Source: Clostridium sp. CAG:967 (GTDB lineage: Bacteria; Cyanobacteriota; Vampirovibrionia; Gastranaerophilales; Gastranaerophilaceae). From it: 10,894 nucleotides of DNA. Each line of letters opens with the position of its first letter. Position 1 is the first letter of the stretch. Positions 1-6,623 of the stretch are shown here, in pieces. The DNA lies in contig HF991469.1 in NCBI GenBank assembly GCA_000433095.1, positions 1 to 10,894 of the forward strand, written 5' to 3'. The notes below the pieces were generated by a model. It did not search any database and was not told where the DNA came from. It saw only the letters and a program-made list of their open reading frames with translations. A program made the translations under genes and the position numbers.

Positions 1-1
1 G

Positions 2-8
2 CTCCTTT
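2..8 (-). promoter_or_regulatory. Ribosome binding site for a gene beyond the left edge
   Basis: On the minus strand the last bases of the window read AAAGAAAGGAGC, a strong Shine-Dalgarno sequence lying about 23 bases past the trmD stop. Its start codon would fall just outside the window. In many bacteria rplS (ribosomal protein L19) follows trmD, but nothing in the window shows which gene this is. The same 12 bases precede the pilin gene at 7498. No terminator is seen between trmD and this site, so co-transcription with trmD is possible. Confidence 0.55.
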
Positions 9-30
9 CTTTATTTATTTTTATTATAAA

Positions 31-726
31 CTATTTTTGGATATTTTCAAGATGTTTAGTATATAGGTCAGGACGTTTTGCTTTTGTTCGTTCAAGACTT
101 TTTTCATATCTAAATTCATTTATTTCCTTATGATTACCGTTCAAAAGCACATCAGGAACTTTTAATCCCCTATACTCTCTGGGTTTAGTATAATGAGGAT
201 ACTCAAGAAGCCCGTTTGAAAAACTGTCCTCATCAGCAGATTGAATTTTTCCAAGAGTTCCCTCTATTTTTCGGCTTACAGCATCTATTAAACATAAAGC
301 AGGAAGTTCTCCGCCTGTAAGAACAAAATCTCCTATAGAAATTTCCTTTGGCTTAATTATATCTCTTATTCTCTCGTCAAACCCCTCATAATGTCCGCAT
401 AACATTATAATTTGTTCATATTCTGCAAGCTCATTTACAATAGCATCATTTAAAGGTTCACCCTGAGGTGAAAGCATTATTGTAATTGAATTACCTGTCT
501 TGTCAACACTTTCATAAGCATCAACGTAAGGCTGTGCCATTAAAACCATACCTGCCCCGCCGCCATACGGAGTATCATCGACTTTTTTGTGTTTATCCAG
601 AGTAAAGTCACGAGGATTAACAGTATTAACGGATAAAATCTGTTTTTCAACAGCACGCTTAAGAATACTGTATTTGCAATGATTTTCAATCATTTCAGGA
701 AACAAAGTCAAAACATCAAAAATCAT
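31..726 (-). CDS. trmD: tRNA (guanine-N1)-methyltransferase TrmD
   Basis: TrmD methylates N1 of G37, 3' to the anticodon, in tRNAs with G36, using S-adenosylmethionine, and prevents +1 frameshifting. The 231-residue protein has the usual bacterial length. Family motifs are present: DDTPYGGGAGMV (50-61), the knotted SAM site with LCGHYEGFDERI (109-120) and ISIGDFVLTGGELPA (129-143), then EDSF and EYPHYTKP. Arg152 and Asp167 match the family's catalytic Arg154 and Asp169 of the E. coli enzyme. The ATG overlaps the rimM stop in an ATGA (723-726), so translation is coupled to rimM. It is the last visible gene of the zinc-ribbon protein/rimM/trmD operon. Confidence 0.97.
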   Translation of the reverse strand: MIFDVLTLFPEMIENHCKYSILKRAVEKQILSVNTVNPRDFTLDKHKKVDDTPYGGGAGMVLMAQPYVDAYESVDKTGNSITIMLSPQGEPLNDAIVNELAEYEQIIMLCGHYEGFDERIRDIIKPKEISIGDFVLTGGELPALCLIDAVSRKIEGTLGKIQSADEDSFSNGLLEYPHYTKPREYRGLKVPDVLLNGNHKEINEFRYEKSLERTKAKRPDLYTKHLENIQK

Positions 727-1235
727 TCCAGTAATCCTTCGATGTTATTTATTGTAATTTTTTTGTCTTTAATGCTCACGTCGGTTACAATAGCTTTTAC
801 AAAAGGAACAAGCACTATTTGCTTTGAATTTGTTTTGACTGAAAGCAAATCATTTGCACCGTTATTGGAAACACCTACAACGAAACCTTTCTTAACACCG
901 TTTTGGTCGAAAATTTCCAATCCCACAAGTTCATCAATCAAAAACTCATCTTCTTCCAGAGCTTCACGAATGGTTTCTTCTTCAACATAAAGAAAAGAGC
1001 CTTTGTATTCCATAAGTTCATTGATTGAATTAATGCCTTCGAATTTTACAAGAGCAAAGTTTTTATGCAAACGAATACTCTTAATTTTCAAAGGTTTATA
1101 ATCATTACTCTCTTTAACAAAAACGCTTTTCAACGAGCAGAAAAAATCTTGCTGGTTTTTGGAAAAACCAACTTTTGCTTCTCCTTGAATTCCATGAAAA
1201 TTTAAAATCTTACCTACAGAAACAAACTTTGTCAT
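723..1235 (-). CDS. rimM: 16S rRNA processing / 30S maturation factor RimM
   Basis: RimM binds ribosomal protein S19 and helps mature the head of the 30S subunit. The 170-residue product shows the family layout: an N-terminal beta-barrel domain (about 1-85) starting VGKILNFHGIQGE, then a PRC-barrel domain (about 94-170) with DEFLIDELVGLEIFD, the NNGANDLLSV segment and VPFVKAIV. The start lies 2 bases after the stop of the upstream zinc-ribbon gene, with only a weak ribosome binding site, and the stop overlaps the trmD start by 4 bases, so the three genes look translationally coupled. The rimM-trmD pair is common in bacteria. Here the usual upstream partners rpsP and the KH-domain gene are absent and the zinc-ribbon gene stands in their place. 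Confidence 0.95.
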   Translation of the reverse strand: MTKFVSVGKILNFHGIQGEAKVGFSKNQQDFFCSLKSVFVKESNDYKPLKIKSIRLHKNFALVKFEGINSINELMEYKGSFLYVEEETIREALEEDEFLIDELVGLEIFDQNGVKKGFVVGVSNNGANDLLSVKTNSKQIVLVPFVKAIVTDVSIKDKKITINNIEGLLE

Positions 1236-1237
1236 CT

Positions 1238-2374
1238 TTATGCTTCCGGAGCTTCTTCAACCTTCTTTGGTTTTCTGCCTCTTTTTGGTTTAACTTCTTC
1301 TGCCGGAGCTTCCGCATCTTTTGCTTCCGTAACTTCTTTTGAAGCCTCTTTAGCTTTTGCGGCAGCTTCTTCAGCTTTTTGTTTTTTAAATTCTTCAGGT
1401 AAATCAGGTCTGTCCTGGTTCCAGCGTTCCATGCCCATTTGAGAACGGATTAAGCCTATACCTACGTGAACTCTCCATTCATCCATTTTCAATTGTGCTG
1501 CAATTATTTTATGGCAGCCTATTGGAGGAAGCGGTAATAAAGGTTCGTAAAGATTTTTTATGGCAAACAACTGGTCAGGAGATATTGCAAGCTTTCTTTT
1601 CGGGAAAGGAAGCTTAGGAAGCATCATCTTCTGTCTTACAAGGTTAATGCCGAAAAATACTTTTCTTGGTTCCAGACCGATTTTTTCACCGATAACTTCA
1701 TGGCAATCAGGGTTTGGAAGCGGTAACATCAATTTGTAAAGCAATTCAATTTGTTCTAATTGCTCCTTACTTACCAGAAGCTGTTTAGGAGCTCTGTTTC
1801 TGTTACCCTGCTGCGGTCTTCTGTTCTGAAATCCGCCTTGACGGTTAAAATTACCGCCTTGCGGTCTTCTGTTTTGGAAACCGCTTCTGTTGTAACCGCC
1901 TTGTTGAGGACGATTTTGATATCCTCCTTGTTGAGGTCTGTTATAATTACCTTGCTGTCTGTTATCCCGATTATATCCGCCCTGGTTGTTATAATTTCTA
2001 TTATAACCGCCCTGTCTGTTGTCACGGTTGTATCCGCCCTGATTGTTGTAGTTTCTGTTATAACCACCTTGTCTGTTATCACGGTTGTAACCGCCTTGAT
2101 TATTATAAGGACGTTGAGGTCTGTTATAACGCTGCTGCTGATCCTGATTTCCCCCTGCACTGTAATAGCGTGGTGTTTCATCTGTTCCGCCTGCACTATA
2201 TCCTTTTAAAGGTTCTTCGGATGGTGAAGATGTTTCAGCCTTAGGAGTTTCGCCTTCAGGTGACGGAGAAACAATCATTTTTTTATCAGGATACAAACAA
2301 TCCGGACAAATAACTCTCTTGGGGTTTTTTGTTTCAAACTCACGACCACATTTGATACACTTGTTTACATACAT
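1238..2374 (-). CDS. Zinc-ribbon protein with N/R/G/Q-rich disordered region and tandem 52-residue repeat
   Basis: Function unknown; no named family recognised over the full 378 residues. In order: a CxxC-x13-CxxC zinc ribbon (Cys6, Cys9, Cys23, Cys26); a Ser/Pro/Glu linker (34-77); a disordered stretch rich in Asn, Arg, Gly, Gln and Tyr (78-197) with a repeated GGYNRDNRQ/GGYNRNYNNQ unit; two ungapped copies of a ~52-residue domain (199-250 and 262-313) sharing about 20 identical positions, including LPLP, Cys-His, GI and LxR; an Ala/Glu/Lys tail; and a basic KPKRGRKPKK patch resembling an AT-hook. Zinc ribbon, RGG-like region and basic tail suggest nucleic-acid, probably RNA, binding (inference). 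It is first in the operon with rimM and trmD, which supports a ribosome or tRNA link. The ATG is chosen from AGAGG 8 bases upstream and the promoter at 2480-2508. Confidence 0.85.
   Translation of the reverse strand: MYVNKCIKCGREFETKNPKRVICPDCLYPDKKMIVSPSPEGETPKAETSSPSEEPLKGYSAGGTDETPRYYSAGGNQDQQQRYNRPQRPYNNQGGYNRDNRQGGYNRNYNNQGGYNRDNRQGGYNRNYNNQGGYNRDNRQQGNYNRPQQGGYQNRPQQGGYNRSGFQNRRPQGGNFNRQGGFQNRRPQQGNRNRAPKQLLVSKEQLEQIELLYKLMLPLPNPDCHEVIGEKIGLEPRKVFFGINLVRQKMMLPKLPFPKRKLAISPDQLFAIKNLYEPLLPLPPIGCHKIIAAQLKMDEWRVHVGIGLIRSQMGMERWNQDRPDLPEEFKKQKAEEAAAKAKEASKEVTEAKDAEAPAEEVKPKRGRKPKKVEEAPEA
1955..2095 (-). repeat. 57-bp in-frame tandem repeat, about 2.5 copies
   Basis: Encodes residues 94-140 of the zinc-ribbon protein: a 19-residue unit (GGYNRDNRQ followed by GGYNRNYNNQ) twice, then a further half unit. 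The 57-bp blocks 1955-2011 and 2012-2068 differ at 9 positions by eye, and every difference is synonymous, so the peptide repeat looks conserved by selection rather than freshly duplicated. Less regular versions (NYNRPQQGG, NRSGFQNRRPQGG) continue to about 1784. Confidence 0.85.
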
Positions 2375-2479
2375 AATAAAAGCCTCTTAATTAAAATAAA
2401 TAATAACGTAATTCCGGGTTAATAAAGAATTTCTCCTCAGTATAAAAAAATCGATTTCTAACTCTATATCAATATCTGC

Positions 2480-2508
2480 ATTATAACATGATTTAAAAAT
2501 ATTTGCAA
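2480..2508 (-). promoter_or_regulatory. Sigma-70-type promoter of the zinc-ribbon/rimM/trmD operon
   Basis: On the minus strand, -35 TTGCAA (2503-2508), a 17-base spacer and a perfect -10 TATAAT (2480-2485) preceded by TG one base upstream (extended -10). Transcription should start near 2473, giving a leader of about 100 bases. The leader holds a second SD-like GAGGAG near 2435 that has no ATG, GTG or TTG behind it. The -35 lies about 10 bp after the dtd stop and no terminator separates the two, so readthrough from the rlmN-dtd operon may add to expression. Confidence 0.8.
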
Positions 2509-2518
2509 TAGGTTTCAT

Positions 2519-2956
2519 TTACTTTTCTATAAAGAAGGTTACAGGACCGTCGTTTACAAGTTCAACATCCATCATTGCACGGAACTTTCCTGTTTTTACT
2601 GTTATCCCGTTATCTTCTATACATTTAATGAAATATTCGTATAAGTCAATAGCCTTATCGGGATGTGCAGCATTATCAAAAGACGGACGGGTTCCTTTTT
2701 TGCAGTCGCCGCAAAGCGTAAATTGCGAAACTACAAGAATTTCTTTGCCTGTATCTTTTATTGAAAAGTTCATTTTATCATTTTCGTCTTCAAAAATCCT
2801 TAAATTTACAACTTTTTGTGCAAGTTTTTCGGCATTTTCTTTTTCATCGTCTTTCGCCACGCCAAGAAAAACGAGTATTCCTGCATCAATTTTCGAATAC
2901 AGCTCTTTTTCTATTGTAACGGATGCTCTTTTTACTCTTTGAATTAAAGCTTTCAT
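2519..2956 (-). CDS. dtd: D-aminoacyl-tRNA deacylase
   Basis: Dtd hydrolyses D-amino acids (and glycine mischarged on tRNA-Ala) from tRNA, an RNA-based proofreading reaction in the cytoplasm. The product is 145 residues, the standard length. It has the N-terminal MKALIQRVKRASV, the SQFTL motif (77-81), KGTRPSF (87-93), and the Gly-cisPro motif in NDGPVT (135-140) that gives chiral selectivity. The start codon overlaps the rlmN stop by one base (TAATG), so it is translated as part of the ykgJ-like/rlmN/dtd operon. Identification is secure. Confidence 0.96.
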   Translation of the reverse strand: MKALIQRVKRASVTIEKELYSKIDAGILVFLGVAKDDEKENAEKLAQKVVNLRIFEDENDKMNFSIKDTGKEILVVSQFTLCGDCKKGTRPSFDNAAHPDKAIDLYEYFIKCIEDNGITVKTGKFRAMMDVELVNDGPVTFFIEK

Positions 2957-3978
2957 TACTGCTCAACCTTTCCTCTTAGCTGACCGCATGCTGCATCAAT
3001 GTCTGCTCCTCTTTCCAACCTGACTGTAACCTTTTTGCCTGACTGTTCCAAAAGAGATTTAAAACGCATTATGGAATTGTTGGAAGGCTTTTGGTAGTCG
3101 TTTTTTTCTGTAGGATTATAAGGAATTAAGTTAATGTTGCACTTAATATCTCTTAGGTAATCCACAAGCTGCTTTGCACTTTCCAGAGTATCGTTTAAAT
3201 CTTTTATCAAAAGATATTCGATAGTAATTCTTCTGCCTGTTTTTTCAACGTAATTTTTTAAAGCTTTTTTTAATTCAGGCATAGGATACTTGTTTTCAAT
3301 CTGCATAATTTTACTTCTTATTTCATGATTAGGTGCGTGAAGTGAGATTGCCAGAGTTGACTGCATATCAAGATTTGCAAGCTCATTGATTTTAGGCACA
3401 ATGCCTGATGTTGAAAGTGTCAGACGTCGTGCACCTATTTGGAAATTTTCATTAAAAATTTCCATTGCCTTTAAGACATTATCAAGGTTCAAAAGCGGTT
3501 CGCCCTGTCCCATAAACACAACATTAGTAACTTTCAAACCTGTATCTCGTTGAATTGTCAAAACTTGTTCGATAATTTCTTTATAAGAAAGATTTCTTAT
3601 AAACCCACGTTTTCCCGTAGCACAAAAAGAGCAGTTAACAGCACATCCTACCTGTGAGCTTACACAGGCTGTCAAATTAGCACGGTTATCAAAACGCATA
3701 AGAACAGTTTCTACACACTCGCCGTCCGGAAATTCCAAAAGATACTTTATTGTTCCGTCACTGCTGACCTGCTTTACTTTTATTTTGGTATCAGTTACGC
3801 ATGCAGCCTGTTTTAATTCCTCACGGAATTTTACCGACAAATCTGTCATATCATCAATACTTTTTACTGATTTTAAATAAATCCAGTTATGTATCTGCCT
3901 TGCCCGAAATTTTGAAGCGTGCAGTTTGTCAGTTATTTTCTGAATTTCTTCAAGATTAAGTCCTGATAGTACTTCCAT
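2956..3978 (-). CDS. rlmN: Dual-specificity 23S rRNA/tRNA methyltransferase RlmN (radical SAM)
   Basis: RlmN methylates C2 of A2503 in 23S rRNA and of A37 in some tRNAs by a radical SAM, methyl-transfer mechanism. The 340-residue protein carries the family's CxxxCxxC cluster motif at Cys112, Cys116 and Cys119, the GEPLLN SAM-binding segment (about 160-165), and the two mechanistic cysteines: Cys105 in CVSSQVG and Cys331 in DIDAACGQLRG, equivalent to E. coli Cys118 and Cys355. The DIDAACGQL ending separates RlmN from the resistance enzyme Cfr by family pattern. The start has AAAGGA 6 bases upstream and lies 11 bases after the upstream gene's stop. Together with TrmD in the next operon, two enzymes acting around the anticodon loop are encoded here. 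Confidence 0.96.
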   Translation of the reverse strand: MEVLSGLNLEEIQKITDKLHASKFRARQIHNWIYLKSVKSIDDMTDLSVKFREELKQAACVTDTKIKVKQVSSDGTIKYLLEFPDGECVETVLMRFDNRANLTACVSSQVGCAVNCSFCATGKRGFIRNLSYKEIIEQVLTIQRDTGLKVTNVVFMGQGEPLLNLDNVLKAMEIFNENFQIGARRLTLSTSGIVPKINELANLDMQSTLAISLHAPNHEIRSKIMQIENKYPMPELKKALKNYVEKTGRRITIEYLLIKDLNDTLESAKQLVDYLRDIKCNINLIPYNPTEKNDYQKPSNNSIMRFKSLLEQSGKKVTVRLERGADIDAACGQLRGKVEQ

Positions 3979-3989
3979 GATGTTTCCTT

Positions 3990-4664
3990 TTACTTTTTAA
4001 CGGGGATATTTGTCTTATAATAATCAATTATTTCTACCATAGAATGAAGCATTAATGCAACAGGTTCAACCTCTTTTCTCCATTCATAAAAACCGCAGCT
4101 TTCAGGAAGAATGCTTAAAGGATTATCTGGAAAAACCCTGCATATTTCAGGACGGTTTTCATAATCAGAACAATGCTTGCATTCTGTTAGTTTCGGACAA
4201 TGGTAAAAATAAACTTTATCGCTTATATTCTCATCAAGCAGTTTTAAATACTGCGGATAAACTTTTTCAGCCTCTTTTTGAGTTTCGTATGGTATAAAAA
4301 TGCTTAAAAATTGTGTTGCAAACTTATCTCCTTTTGAAGCTTTTTCTTTTAATTCTTCCGGTGAAAATTCACTGCAAGCCAGATTACAGCAGGTTGCACA
4401 TCCTTTACAGCTAAAGTTATCACGATATGCAAGAATTTCTTTCCACTTTCTGTAAATCTCATGTGAAATATCATCCTCAAACATCTTTAATACATCTTCC
4501 TGCCACTTATATTCTGCCGAACCCTTCGGATAGCTGTCAAAAATATCACCTGCACAATCAGGCTTTATTTCATCAACACGTTTTTGTATGGCTTCAACCG
4601 AGGTTAAAAATATCTCACGATACTTCTTTTTCATATTATTTATAGCAGCATTTAAATCACTCAT
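3990..4664 (-). CDS. YkgJ-type cysteine-cluster protein (putative Fe/Zn chelating)
   Basis: Belongs by pattern to the YkgJ / UPF0153 group of putative metal-binding proteins, whose cellular role is not established. The signature is CKGCATCC (Cys86, 89, 92, 93) with Cys97, and a second set in the C-terminal half: Cys156, Cys162, Cys165, Cys175 (in RPEICRVFP) and Cys190. The first 80 residues are helical and charged and lack a signal peptide, so it is probably cytoplasmic. It is the first gene of an apparent operon with rlmN and dtd, 11 bases before rlmN. RlmN needs an iron-sulfur cluster, but a maturation role is only speculation. The ATG at 4664 sits 6 bases after a -10 box with no Shine-Dalgarno, so it seems leaderless; Met11 (4634) is the alternative start. 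Confidence 0.85.
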   Translation of the reverse strand: MSDLNAAINNMKKKYREIFLTSVEAIQKRVDEIKPDCAGDIFDSYPKGSAEYKWQEDVLKMFEDDISHEIYRKWKEILAYRDNFSCKGCATCCNLACSEFSPEELKEKASKGDKFATQFLSIFIPYETQKEAEKVYPQYLKLLDENISDKVYFYHCPKLTECKHCSDYENRPEICRVFPDNPLSILPESCGFYEWRKEVEPVALMLHSMVEIIDYYKTNIPVKK

Positions 4665-4670
4665 ACTAAG

Positions 4671-4699
4671 ATAATAGCACGAATTTTAAGGAATGTAAA
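4671..4699 (-). promoter_or_regulatory. Promoter of the ykgJ-like/rlmN/dtd operon, apparently leaderless
   Basis: Minus strand: -35 TTTACA (4694-4699), 17-base spacer, -10 TATTAT (4671-4676) with TG one base upstream, an extended -10. Only CTTAGT lies between the -10 and the ATG at 4664, so transcription should begin at or within a base or two of the start codon. Confidence 0.7.
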
Positions 4700-4755
4700 A
4701 ATTTCTTGCTAAAAAACAATTATAAAAATTTTCCGTTTTAAAATGTATAAACAAA

Positions 4756-4760
4756 AAGGA
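4756..4760 (+). promoter_or_regulatory. Ribosome binding site deciding the start at 4770
   Basis: AAGGA, 9 bases before the ATG at 4770. The in-frame ATG at 4743 has no such site, and a start there would place this sequence inside the coding region. No convincing -35/-10 pair was found for this gene in 4665-4755, although TATAAA occurs at 4721-4726. Confidence 0.6.
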
Positions 4761-4769
4761 TTTTTATTT

Positions 4770-5528
4770 ATGAAAATATCTCCTGTCGGTAATCAAATAT
4801 ATTTTAACGGGCAGACAGATGCCTACAAAGACGAAATAAAAGAAAAGTCAAATACAACCTTAAAACTTGCAATCGGTACAGCTGTAGCCGGTGCTGCTTT
4901 GCTTGCAGTATATTATATTACTAAAGGGAAAAAGCCTGCTGAAACTAATCTAATCGCAGGAAAACAAGATGCTGAAGAATTAGCGCAAATTGTTGATAAA
5001 ACTTCTAAAGAAGTATTAGATAAAATTAATCCCAAAATACTTTCATTTCTAGATGAGCTGGATGCAAGCCCAAAAGAATTTTCAGAAAGATTAATAACCG
5101 TAATGAAAAACGGCAGAACTAAAGTTGAATATTTTGGCGATAAAGGAAGCGGCACTTTTAAGAAAAAAATAATATTTGATAAAGAAGGCAATCTTCTAAA
5201 ACAATTAAAAGGCTCACTTGTTACGGAAACAACAGCAGGAATACCCACAGGATTTACCAGAACTGTAGAAGTTACCGGAAGCGACAATAAGACAGCAAAA
5301 AGAGTAACCGAACTCTATGCAGATATGCTTCCTAAAAAGACCATAACAGACGGAAATTCTATTATATACGGCTACAGCCTCTCAAAACCTAATAAAGTTG
5401 TTGGGCATGCATATACACAAAATAATAAATATGTTGCAGAATTCAATAACAACCCGAAATTCCGCAAAGAATTTGATGATATGGAAAGCCTTTATACCTG
5501 GGCTAACGGAAATTTTAAGCAAAGATAA
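4770..5528 (+). CDS. Hypothetical protein with one N-terminal transmembrane segment (KISPVG...YFNG start)
   Basis: Not recognised as a known family. From the ATG at 4770 (AAGGA 9 bases upstream) it has 252 residues: a short N-terminus MKISPVGNQIYFNG, a charged stretch (16-27), a hydrophobic helix (about 31-50, rich in Ala/Gly) followed by KGKK, a helical segment with many Glu/Lys (60-105), then a probably beta-rich part with YFGDKGSGTFKKKIIFDKEGN, which recalls short repeats of sheet-forming proteins. The positive charge after the helix suggests the C-terminal part stays in the cytoplasm (weak inference). Short N-termini of the form K-I-S-P-x, then F-x-G recur, to my memory, in orphan Gastranaerophilales proteins; this should be tested. 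It is the only plus-strand gene, divergent from the ykgJ-like gene and convergent with the activase. Confidence 0.75.
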   Translation: MKISPVGNQIYFNGQTDAYKDEIKEKSNTTLKLAIGTAVAGAALLAVYYITKGKKPAETNLIAGKQDAEELAQIVDKTSKEVLDKINPKILSFLDELDASPKEFSERLITVMKNGRTKVEYFGDKGSGTFKKKIIFDKEGNLLKQLKGSLVTETTAGIPTGFTRTVEVTGSDNKTAKRVTELYADMLPKKTITDGNSIIYGYSLSKPNKVVGHAYTQNNKYVAEFNNNPKFRKEFDDMESLYTWANGNFKQR

Positions 5529-5531
5529 TTT

Positions 5532-6536
5532 TTAAGAAATATCCCATCTTCCGCAAGTTCCGCCCCAGCGTGCAATAATATTGCCTTTAATATCTTTAAT
5601 CTTTTCTACATGCTGAATTTCCTGCTCGCCTTCGACAATTGTAATAACTTCACAGTTGTTAGAGCATCCTGTACAGTCACAAGTTATTGAATGGAAATGC
5701 ATTTCGCCTACCTGCCAGCCTTTGAATTTAGTTTGAGCATCAGTATACTGATGATTTTCCATTGCTAATAAAGCTGCACCTATAGCACCCATTGTCTGGT
5801 GATTTTCAGGAACTACAACTTTATGTCCCAGAGCTTCTTCAAAAGCTTTGACCATACCGGAATTTGTAGCAACTCCGCCCTGGAATGAAAACACAGGAAG
5901 GAGTTCTTTACCTAAAGCCAGATTTGATAAATAGTTTCTGACAAGAGCCTGACATAATCCGTACAATAAATCTTCAACAGGATATCCCAGCTGCTGTTTA
6001 TGGATTAAGTCGCTTTCCGCAAATACACCGCATCGTCCTGCGATACGAGCAGGATTGGATGATTTTAAAGCTGTAGAGCCAAAATCCTGAATTGGAACAT
6101 TTAATCTGTTAGCTTGCTGGTCAAGGAAACTTCCTGTACCTGCAGCACATACAGTATTCATAGCAAAATCAGTAACAATACCGTCACGAAGAATAATAAT
6201 TTTACTGTCCTGACCGCCGATTTCCAGAATGGTTTGTACACCCGGAACATTAATACTTGCCGCAACAGCATGGGCTGTAATTTCGTTTTTAATAACATCA
6301 GCACCAACTAAAGCTCCTGCAAGGTTACGACCGGAACCTGTAGTTCCGACCCCCATAACATTGTAATCAGTAAGCTTTTTCGCAAAAAGTTCATTCAACC
6401 CTTTTTGTACTGCAATTACAGGTTTGCCTGCTGTTCTAAGCATGTAGCTGTCTACATATTTGCCTTTTTCATCAACAAGTGCAAGCTTTGTTGTTACTGA
6501 TCCTACGTCTATCCCTAAGTATACTGTTAAACTCAT
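5532..6536 (-). CDS. Acyl-CoA dehydratase activase (BadF/BadG/HgdC-type ATPase) with cysteine-rich tail
   Basis: The family uses an iron-sulfur cluster and ATP to fire one low-potential electron into 2-hydroxyacyl-CoA dehydratases or benzoyl-CoA reductases. The 334-residue protein has an ASKHA nucleotide-binding fold: phosphate loop GIDVGSVTTK (8-17), IGGQDSK (106-112), and the two cysteines that bridge the [4Fe-4S] cluster in a dimer, Cys130 in CAAGTGSFLD and Cys169 in CGVFAESDLI; QGGVATN (219-225) is the adenosine-side motif. It is longer than HgdC (about 260 residues, from memory) because of a tail with Cys286, 288, 291, 295 and a GGTCGRW (325-331). A similar segment occurs in large activase-related proteins. 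No dehydratase subunit lies in the window, so the partner is unknown. The start has a purine-rich GAGGGAAGGAA directly upstream. Confidence 0.88.
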   Translation of the reverse strand: MSLTVYLGIDVGSVTTKLALVDEKGKYVDSYMLRTAGKPVIAVQKGLNELFAKKLTDYNVMGVGTTGSGRNLAGALVGADVIKNEITAHAVAASINVPGVQTILEIGGQDSKIIILRDGIVTDFAMNTVCAAGTGSFLDQQANRLNVPIQDFGSTALKSSNPARIAGRCGVFAESDLIHKQQLGYPVEDLLYGLCQALVRNYLSNLALGKELLPVFSFQGGVATNSGMVKAFEEALGHKVVVPENHQTMGAIGAALLAMENHQYTDAQTKFKGWQVGEMHFHSITCDCTGCSNNCEVITIVEGEQEIQHVEKIKDIKGNIIARWGGTCGRWDIS

Positions 6537-6570
6537 TTCCTTCCCTCTATTAATTATTATTTATGATTTA

Positions 6571-6576
6571 ATAGTA
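6571..6576 (-). promoter_or_regulatory. Possible extended -10 of the activase gene
   Basis: Minus strand TGCTACTAT: a -10-like TACTAT with TG one base before it, 34 bases upstream of the ATG, right after the pilin terminator. There is no good -35 at 16-18 bases, so this relies on the extended -10 alone. The same TG-N-TAnnAT form occurs in the promoters at 2480, 4671 and 7562. Confidence 0.4.
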
Positions 6577-6588
6577 GCACAAACATAA

Positions 6589-6623
6589 ATGTAAAAAGGC
6601 TCTTTTTTCAGAGCCTTTTACAT
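6589..6623 (-). terminator. Intrinsic terminator of the pilin-like gene
   Basis: Arms 6589-6603 and 6610-6623 form a stem of about 14 bp (AGGCTCT/AGAGCCT core with A/T-rich base and one bulged base) around a 6-base loop, immediately after the pilin stop codon. On the minus strand the core is followed by TTTTT. It is nearly symmetrical, so it could also stop plus-strand transcription. Confidence 0.8.

Noticed and set aside
679..990. Antisense open frames such as plus 679..990, 2628..2942, 4055..4297, 8019..8255
   Set aside because: All lie opposite secure genes (trmD/rimM, dtd, ykgJ-like, hppA), with no ribosome binding sites or recognisable protein features.
1955..2095. Regular repeats that might suggest a CRISPR array
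   Set aside because: The repeat is in-frame coding, there are no unique spacers, and no cas genes are near.
1760..2209. Long open frames on both strands within the Asn/Arg/Gly-rich region (plus 1760..2209, minus 1771..2196)
   Set aside because: They arise from the low-complexity tandem repeat; their translations are Val/Ile/Thr-rich noise. The frame with the zinc ribbon and repeated domains is the real one, supported by promoter, ribosome binding site and operon.
2956..3978. RlmN-like gene as a Cfr-type resistance methyltransferase
   Set aside because: The DIDAACGQLRG ending and overall pattern are RlmN-like, and it sits in a housekeeping operon with dtd.
4743..4769. An earlier in-frame ATG for the plus-strand orphan gene
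   Set aside because: No ribosome binding site stands before it, while AAGGA lies 9 bases before the ATG at 4770, after which the MKISPVG start appears.
5526..5534. A shared terminator between the convergent plus-strand gene and the activase
   Set aside because: Only 3 bases separate the stop codons and I saw no hairpin with a T-run around them.
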